Origin: Aliiroseovarius halocynthiae
GTDB lineage: Bacteria; Pseudomonadota; Alphaproteobacteria; Rhodobacterales; Rhodobacteraceae
DNA length: 64,000 bases
Assembly (NCBI RefSeq): GCF_007004645.1
Contig: NZ_ML660020.1
Coordinates: 124,001-188,000, forward strand
Direction: 5' to 3'
Each line of letters opens with the position of its first letter. The first letter of the stretch is position 1. Shown here piece by piece: positions 57,893 to 64,000 of the stretch. A program made the position numbers and the translations under genes. The notes under the pieces were generated by a model that had not been told where the DNA came from, ran no database searches, and saw only the letters and a list, made by a program, of their open reading frames with translations.

Positions 57893-57952
57893 GACCTCTT
57901 TAGCAGAATGTTTTACGAGGCCCGCAATCCGGTGGACAAATCGCCTCGGGCA
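57893..57952 (-). promoter_or_regulatory. SAM-II riboswitch (metZ leader)
   Basis: On the minus strand the leader reads CGAGG-CGATTTG-TCC..GGATTGC..GG-CCTCG-TAAA-CATTCTGCTAAAGAGG. This matches the SAM-II layout: a P1 stem (CCGAGG with CCTCGT), the conserved GATTT and ATTGC segments, and the tail GCTAAAgAGG that forms the pseudoknot. SAM-II riboswitches are found mainly in alphaproteobacteria before metX/metZ/metA. It should lower metZ when S-adenosylmethionine is high. Confidence 0.85.
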
Positions 57953-58078
57953 TAGCCCTAGCGCCTGCAAACTAAGGCGTCAAGAGCCACCAAAGAAAGG
58001 CTCGCCACATCGTGAAAACTGCATGCTTGCCATTTCGCGGAGGAATGCCATGTTCTGAAGGACGCGAAAGGAAACACG

Positions 58079-58780
58079 ATGTCCAACCCCATTGAACTTT
58101 ACTATTGGCCGACACCTAACGGCTGGAAAATCTCGATCGTATTGGAAGAGATGGGCCTGCCTTATGAGGTGAAGCTGATCAACATTGGCGCGGGCGACCA
58201 GTTTGCGCCCGGGTTTCTGAAGATCGCACCGAATAACCGGATGCCCGCGATTGTCGATCCGGACGGGCCAGATGGCGCCCCCATTTCGGTGTTCGAGAGC
58301 GGGGCAATCCTGCAATACCTCGCCCGTAAGACCGGACAGTTCTATGGCGAAACTGAACGTGATCGCGTGGCCGTCGAAGAATGGCTGATGTGGCAAATGG
58401 GAGGGCTGGGGCCGATGGCCGGTCAGGCGCATCACTTCCTGAAATATGCCCCCGCAATGGATCCGCCGCAGGATCTGCCCTATGCCAAAGACCGGTATCG
58501 GGCCGAAGTGGCCCGTCTTTACGGTGTCATGGATCGGCGTCTGGCGGGGAACCGCTATCTGGCAGGCAATTTCTATTCAATTGCGGATATGGCCTGCTGG
58601 GGCTGGGCATCGTTGTGGGAAGGTCAGCAGCAGGACCTTAGCGACAAGCCGAACTTAACGCGCTGGCTGGACGAGGTCGGCGCACGCCCTGCCGTTCAGC
58701 GTGGTCGCGCCGTGGCGGCCGATAATCGCAGCAATTTAGAAGATGACCGAAAGGCGCAGGACCTTCTGTTCAAGCGCTAA
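58079..58780 (+). CDS. Glutathione S-transferase family protein (YfcG-like)
   Basis: This 233-aa protein has an N-terminal thioredoxin-like domain (ELYYWPTPNGWKISIVLEEM, with NNRMPAIVD and the cis-Pro, and FESGAILQYLA) and a helical C-terminal domain (EEWLMWQMGGLGPMAGQAHHF), as in YfcG/Nu-class disulfide-bond oxidoreductases. It probably acts as a glutathione-dependent reductase; the substrate is unknown. It is divergent to metZ. A REP-like repeat follows. Confidence 0.9.
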   Translation: MSNPIELYYWPTPNGWKISIVLEEMGLPYEVKLINIGAGDQFAPGFLKIAPNNRMPAIVDPDGPDGAPISVFESGAILQYLARKTGQFYGETERDRVAVEEWLMWQMGGLGPMAGQAHHFLKYAPAMDPPQDLPYAKDRYRAEVARLYGVMDRRLAGNRYLAGNFYSIADMACWGWASLWEGQQQDLSDKPNLTRWLDEVGARPAVQRGRAVAADNRSNLEDDRKAQDLLFKR

Positions 58781-58818
58781 GCGCGCTCATGGTACCGGGT
58801 GGCTCACAGTGTGAGCCT

Positions 58819-58887
58819 GGGGGGCTCTGCCCCCAGCGCTCGCCGTCCGGCAAGCGCTTCCCCCGGGATATTTCAGACAAGAAAAAG
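58819..58887. repeat. REP-like intergenic repeat, copy 2
   Basis: GGGGGCTCTGCCCCC then CCCCCGGGATATTT and GACAAGAAAAAG, matching the copy at 47776-47844. It lies between the convergent glutathione transferase and ispZ genes and ends about 1 nt before the ispZ stop. Confidence 0.7.
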
Positions 58888-59490
58888 TCAGGAGATCTCT
58901 TCGTCGCTTCCGAACCGTTTGAACAAGCCGGCCTGCGACATGAAAAATCCGAACGTGGCTGCGGGCAGACCAAACGTTTTGAAGTTCACCCACGCATCGG
59001 TCGACATCATGCGCCAGATCGCCTCATTCGCGACGGCGAGCAGCAGGAAGAAGATTGCAAGCCTCTTGGTCAGAAGCATCCAACCCTCGCGCTCTAACGG
59101 CAGGGCTTTGTCCATAACCGCCTCAAGATAACTTTCGCCCCGCATCAAGCCAAAGCCCAGAAGGCCTGCAAACAGCAGATAGATCATGGTGGGCTTCATC
59201 TTGAAAAACCGTTCGTCATTGAACCAGATCGACAACCCGCCGAAGCCGACAACCAGAACAAGCGTCACAATCTGCATTTTCGACAGATGGCCGGTCAGTT
59301 TCCACATGGCCAGCGTGGTCACGACCAGAACCGGGATAAACATAGCTGTGACGGCAACAAAACCCGAATACTCGGTGCCTGCAACCATAAAGCTCTGGTC
59401 TTTTAGGAACGTGTAGGCCGCGAAGAACAGGATGATTGGTCCATATTCCAATGCGCCACGCAGGGCGGGATTTACCTGTTTCTCTGACAT
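58888..59490 (-). CDS. ispZ: Inner-membrane septation protein A (IspZ/YciB)
   Basis: This 200-aa membrane protein has five hydrophobic segments and family wording (EYGPIILFFAAYTFLKDQSF; LSKMQIVTLVLVVGFGGLSIWFNDERFFKMKPTMIY split over positions 85-120; ANEAIWRMMSTDAWVNFKTF). YciB/IspZ affects cell envelope synthesis and septation. It is the last of three genes (ftsY, EamA, ispZ) on the same strand, with spacings of 6 and 10 nt. Confidence 0.93.
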   Translation of the reverse strand: MSEKQVNPALRGALEYGPIILFFAAYTFLKDQSFMVAGTEYSGFVAVTAMFIPVLVVTTLAMWKLTGHLSKMQIVTLVLVVGFGGLSIWFNDERFFKMKPTMIYLLFAGLLGFGLMRGESYLEAVMDKALPLEREGWMLLTKRLAIFFLLLAVANEAIWRMMSTDAWVNFKTFGLPAATFGFFMSQAGLFKRFGSDEEIS

Positions 59491-59500
59491 GGGGTCTCCT

Positions 59501-60403
59501 TCATCCGCCCATTTCCACTAGCACGGCACCTGCCGCGATCAAAGCCATCATCACCAATCGGCGCGGGCCCACCTTTTCGCCCAGCACGATCCAGCCGATC
59601 AGGGCCGCAAACACCGTCGAGGTTTCGCGCAACACTGCTGCTTCGCCAACGCTGTCCAGCCGTGTGGCCAACATGATCGAGCCGAAACTGGCAAACGCCA
59701 CAAACGCCCCCAAAATGCCGCGCCCCATCAAGGGGGAAAGTGCAGGACGCGCGGCCATTCCCCTGTATCTAAGGGCTGCGATGACTGGCATGAAGAACCC
59801 GTCGATAAAAAAGAACCACGCAAGGAAGGTAAACGGGTCCGCCGTTGCCCGGATGCCATAGGCGTCATAGGTCGTATAGGCTGCGACAAAGCCCCCCGTC
59901 AGAACAGCCATCGCGAGCGCGGGTTTCAGTTTGTCACGGCCAAGCGGCCAGTGGCGCAGGTTATAGGCGGCAAGCGCGAATATCCCGGCAACAAGGGTCA
60001 GCACGCCACCCCATTGGATCAAGGTGAACGTCTCTCCGAACAGAAACCCGGCGCCGATCACCGTGAACAGCGGGCCGGTACCGCGCACCACAGGGTAAAC
60101 GACGGTGTAAGATCCAAGCACATAGGTATAGCTTTGCGCCAGCTTGTAGCCCACGTGGATCAGCCAAACGACGGCGAAGATCGGCCACATATGCGGTTCA
60201 GGCCACGGAACCACAAACAGCGCAAAAGGCGCGGCGATCAGGCCATAGCTGAAATCAATCGCGCCACGCGACAGCCACGGATCATGGCGTCCCTTTTGAA
60301 GCGCACCAAAAAGTGCGTGCAGAAAAGCCGCCGAAAGAGCGAGGATCAGCGCGAGCGTCCGCCCATCCGCCGTCCCCTCGAGCGAGGTGAGCCAAGCGCT
60401 CAT
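59501..60403 (-). CDS. EamA/DMT-family transporter
   Basis: This 300-aa permease has ten hydrophobic segments in two EamA repeats (VLTLVAGIFALAAYNL near the middle, ETSTVFAALIGWIVLGEKVG at the end of the second). It is between ftsY and ispZ in a close operon, an order found in Rhodobacteraceae. Substrate not known. Confidence 0.87.
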   Translation of the reverse strand: MSAWLTSLEGTADGRTLALILALSAAFLHALFGALQKGRHDPWLSRGAIDFSYGLIAAPFALFVVPWPEPHMWPIFAVVWLIHVGYKLAQSYTYVLGSYTVVYPVVRGTGPLFTVIGAGFLFGETFTLIQWGGVLTLVAGIFALAAYNLRHWPLGRDKLKPALAMAVLTGGFVAAYTTYDAYGIRATADPFTFLAWFFFIDGFFMPVIAALRYRGMAARPALSPLMGRGILGAFVAFASFGSIMLATRLDSVGEAAVLRETSTVFAALIGWIVLGEKVGPRRLVMMALIAAGAVLVEMGG

Positions 60404-60409
60404 CCCGGA

Positions 60410-61615
<1,206 letters not shown>

Positions 61616-61682
61616 GCGAGCGCCCCCATAGTCCCTTTGCTTTCCAAGTAAGGTACATTGAGGGCGGATGGAAGGGGGCAGA

Positions 61683-62330
61683 CTAACTGATCGTGGGGGG
61701 CGCAATTCCACCCAGAAGGATCAGCACCTGCCCAGTGATATAGAAGCCCCAGATCGCATAGCCCGCTTTCAGTCGGTGGTGATAGGTGTCTGACATCCGA
61801 AACAGGCTGATGGCCAGAATAACGTCCGAGATGATGAACAGCCCTGCGCCAATCACCGTCCAACCTAAGGGCAGAGCCAGAGCGGTCAGTCCCATCACGC
61901 CAATGATGATCACATAGATCCGCACCGGCCATTGCAAATGCCCCGTATGGGTCGCCAGCCACAGCTCGGTCGAGACCATCAGACCAACCAGCACAAGTGC
62001 TGGAATGGTTGCGGTCGAGAACGCCTCGTAGATCGGGGCACCAGACAGGCCCAGAAAATGCAGGATGTACAGCAGATGCGCCAAGGCGAAGGCGGACAGG
62101 CCGTACAGAAACGGGCCGTCCCCGTCGCGTGACAGGCCGAAATCGCCAAGGGCCGACAGAAACAATCCGGCGACCAAATAGGCGGATCCCCCCCCCAGAT
62201 AGGCCGCCAGCGAGAAAGCCAGAAGCGGCAGGGTCTTGATGATCGAGCGCGGCCATGTGGGCGCGCGCGATGTCAGCGGGAAATAGGCCAGCGAGATCAG
62301 CAGACCAAGGATAAGGGGCAGTTGGGCCAT
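61683..62330 (-). CDS. Lysoplasmalogenase (YhhN/TMEM86 family)
   Basis: This 215-aa membrane protein has about eight short helices and the family signature LYGLSAFALAHLLYILHFLG, and GLFLSALGDFGLSRDGD with acidic residues thought to be catalytic. The family hydrolyses the vinyl-ether bond of lysoplasmalogens. In bacteria the role is less clear. It lies upstream of ftsY on the same strand, 67 nt away. Confidence 0.87.
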   Translation of the reverse strand: MAQLPLILGLLISLAYFPLTSRAPTWPRSIIKTLPLLAFSLAAYLGGGSAYLVAGLFLSALGDFGLSRDGDGPFLYGLSAFALAHLLYILHFLGLSGAPIYEAFSTATIPALVLVGLMVSTELWLATHTGHLQWPVRIYVIIIGVMGLTALALPLGWTVIGAGLFIISDVILAISLFRMSDTYHHRLKAGYAIWGFYITGQVLILLGGIAPPTIS

Positions 62331-62440
62331 ATCTTTGCGTAGTCCAAGTCAGTTAACGACGCGTTGACCACCGCCAACACGCGCCCAGCCAACCCGCGCA
62401 TGACGCGCGGGTCAAGCTTGACGTAACCGCAATTGGAAGA

Positions 62441-64000
62441 TCAGACTTCGTTCGGGAAGTGCTTCATGGTCAGTCGGATCGGGTTCGGCGCAGCCTGCCC
62501 CAAACCACAGATCGACGCATCAACCATGGTCTGGCTTAGCTCTTCCAGCAGATCTTGATCCCACTTATCCGCCTGCATCAGCTTCACAGCTTTCTCGCAA
62601 CCGACGCGGCAAGGGGTACACTGACCGCAGCTTTCATCCTCGAAGAAGCGCAACATGTTCAGCGCGGCCTCTTTCGCGCTGTCCTTGTCGGACAGGACCA
62701 CAACGGCGGCCGAGCCGATAAAGGTGCCATGCGGCTGCAGCGTGTCGAAATCCAGCGGGATGTCGGCCATCGACGCAGGCAGAAGACCCGAGGAAGGACC
62801 GCCCGGTTGATAGGCTTTGAAGCTGTGGCCCTCTGCCATGCCACCACAGGCTTCGATAATATCGGTGATGGTCGAGCCTGCGGGCAAAAGATGTACGCCC
62901 GGATTGGCCACGCGGCCGGATACGGAATACGAGCGCAGACCTTTGCGGCCATTCTTCTCGACCGAGGTCAGAATTTCCGGCCCTTCGCGCATGATGCGCG
63001 CAACCCACAGCAAGGTTTCGACGTTGTGCACCAAGGTCGGGCGATTGAAGATACCGACCTGCGCCACAAAGGGCGGGCGGTGGCGTGGTTCGCCACGCTT
63101 GCCTTCAATCGATTCGATCATCGCGCTTTCTTCGCCGCAGATATAGGCACCCGCGCCCCGGCGCAGATCGATATAGCCGGGTTCCACGATGCCAGCGCCT
63201 TCCAGCGCCGCAATCTCGCAACGCAGAATTTCCAGCACAGCAGGGTATTCGTCGCGCATATAGATAAAGCAGGTCTCAGCCTCGACCGCCCAAGCGGCGA
63301 TCAGCATGCCTTCCAGCATCAAGTGCGGGGTACGCTCTAGATAGTAGCGGTCTTTGAAGGTGCCGGGCTCGCCTTCGTCGCCGTTCACGGCCAAATAGCG
63401 CGGACCTTCATTGGCGCGCACAAAACCCCATTTGGTGCCCGACGGGAAACCCGCACCACCAAGGCCACGCAGACCAGCACTCAGAACGGTTTCCTGCACG
63501 TCCTTCCAGTCACCACCATCGCGCAGCTCGGCCAGTTTGGCGTAGCCGCCTTCAGCTTGATAGGCTGCCAGATCCTGATAGTCGGGGATATGGGCGTGAG
63601 TGTCATCCGATTGGATCGCAGCTACGGTTTTGTCAAACGTGGCGTGATCAATGTGGTTGTGGCCCAGTTCCAGAACCGGCGCAGTATCGCAACGGCCCAT
63701 GCAGGGCGCACGCACGACGCGTACCTCTGAGGCATCCAATCCGTCTTCAAGTGCCTTTTGCAACGCCTCGGCACCGGCAAGCTCGCATGACAGGGAATCA
63801 CAGACCCGGATGATCAGCGCGGGCGGTGGGGTTTCGCCTTCTTTCACCACATCGAAATGGGCATAGAAGCTGGCGACTTCGTAAATCTCGGCCTGCCCAG
63901 TACCCATTTCCTGCGCCAGTGCGCGGATATGATCGGCCGACAGGTGGCCGTATTCATCCTGAATCAGGTGCAGGAACTCGATCAGCAGGTCCCGCCGACG
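62441..64000 (-). CDS. NAD-dependent formate dehydrogenase diaphorase subunit (NuoE/NuoF-like fusion, 5' end off window)
   Basis: At least 519 residues, open at the right edge. The first part is a NuoE-like thioredoxin fold with four [2Fe-2S] cysteines (VCDSLSC and APCMGRC). The rest is NuoF-like: FMN site GLGGAGFPSGTKWGF, NAD site NGDEGEPGTFKDR, AYICGEESAMIESIEGKRGE and the [4Fe-4S] motif ESCGQCTPCRVGC. The wording ESIEGKRGEPRHRPP is that of FdsB-type subunits of soluble molybdenum formate dehydrogenases rather than Nuo complex I; HoxF-type hydrogenase diaphorases are the alternative. The frame continues upstream of the Met at 63907, so the gene begins outside. The alpha subunit is not in the window. 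Confidence 0.85.
   Translation of the reverse strand, partial: RRRDLLIEFLHLIQDEYGHLSADHIRALAQEMGTGQAEIYEVASFYAHFDVVKEGETPPPALIIRVCDSLSCELAGAEALQKALEDGLDASEVRVVRAPCMGRCDTAPVLELGHNHIDHATFDKTVAAIQSDDTHAHIPDYQDLAAYQAEGGYAKLAELRDGGDWKDVQETVLSAGLRGLGGAGFPSGTKWGFVRANEGPRYLAVNGDEGEPGTFKDRYYLERTPHLMLEGMLIAAWAVEAETCFIYMRDEYPAVLEILRCEIAALEGAGIVEPGYIDLRRGAGAYICGEESAMIESIEGKRGEPRHRPPFVAQVGIFNRPTLVHNVETLLWVARIMREGPEILTSVEKNGRKGLRSYSVSGRVANPGVHLLPAGSTITDIIEACGGMAEGHSFKAYQPGGPSSGLLPASMADIPLDFDTLQPHGTFIGSAAVVVLSDKDSAKEAALNMLRFFEDESCGQCTPCRVGCEKAVKLMQADKWDQDLLEELSQTMVDASICGLGQAAPNPIRLTMKHFPNEV

Overview
The window is a piece of chromosome from an alphaproteobacterium, most likely a marine Rhodobacteraceae (Roseobacter group) member. 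The basis is gene content and order: aa3 oxidase subunit I next to a DUF2244 protein, lipB and a CycA-type cytochrome c2; glyQ/DUF6446-like/glyS followed by a PpdK-like protein and a SleB-like hydrolase; folB-folP-glmM; ftsY-EamA-ispZ; metZ behind a SAM-II riboswitch; and a GC-rich core. No species is claimed.

Layout. 1-2163: the two subunits of a CoxLS/IorAB-type molybdenum hydroxylase, with the large subunit running off the left edge. 2164-8553: an accessory block holding a decayed IS3-family transposase tail, a 941-aa adenylation/carrier/reductase (A-T-R) protein, two short-chain dehydrogenases and a divergent LysR regulator. 8830-11002: tRNA-Ser(GCU) and a KefB/C-type antiporter. 11040-23771: an integrated element of about 12.7 kb bounded by a 17-bp direct repeat of the 3' end of tRNA-Leu(GAG). 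All of its recognisable genes are on the minus strand. It carries a tyrosine integrase, several unknown early-type proteins, a serine recombinase, a BRO-N antirepressor, a T7 gp16-like muramidase/internal virion protein split by an apparent one-base deletion, and an orphan 517-aa membrane-anchored protein at the far attachment end. I see no capsid, portal, terminase or replication gene.

23957-64000 is ordinary core chromosome with some unusual proteins: lipB, cycA, ctaD and DUF2244; a YqeY-like protein and carA; an MshEN-domain/GT2 fusion; a GntR regulator, HAD phosphatase and UbiH-like monooxygenase; a class V aminotransferase with two overlapping Lrp genes; ilvC; glmM-folP-folB; a SleB hydrolase; a PPDK-like protein with diverged ATP-site motifs; glyS/glyQ; a SPOR/peptidoglycan-binding protein with a dead trypsin-like domain; TrkH; a DUF1127 protein; folE2; metZ; a glutathione transferase; ispZ, an EamA permease and ftsY; a YhhN lysoplasmalogenase; and a NuoE/NuoF-like formate dehydrogenase diaphorase subunit truncated at the right edge.

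Working together: folE2, folB and folP serve folate synthesis, and glmM shares the folP operon. cycA and ctaD are partners in aerobic respiration. ftsY and ispZ serve the envelope. metZ appears to be controlled by S-adenosylmethionine through transcription attenuation. The two regions most worth a second look are the tRNA-Leu element, which may be a phage satellite or a collapsed podovirus, and the A-T-R reductase cluster.
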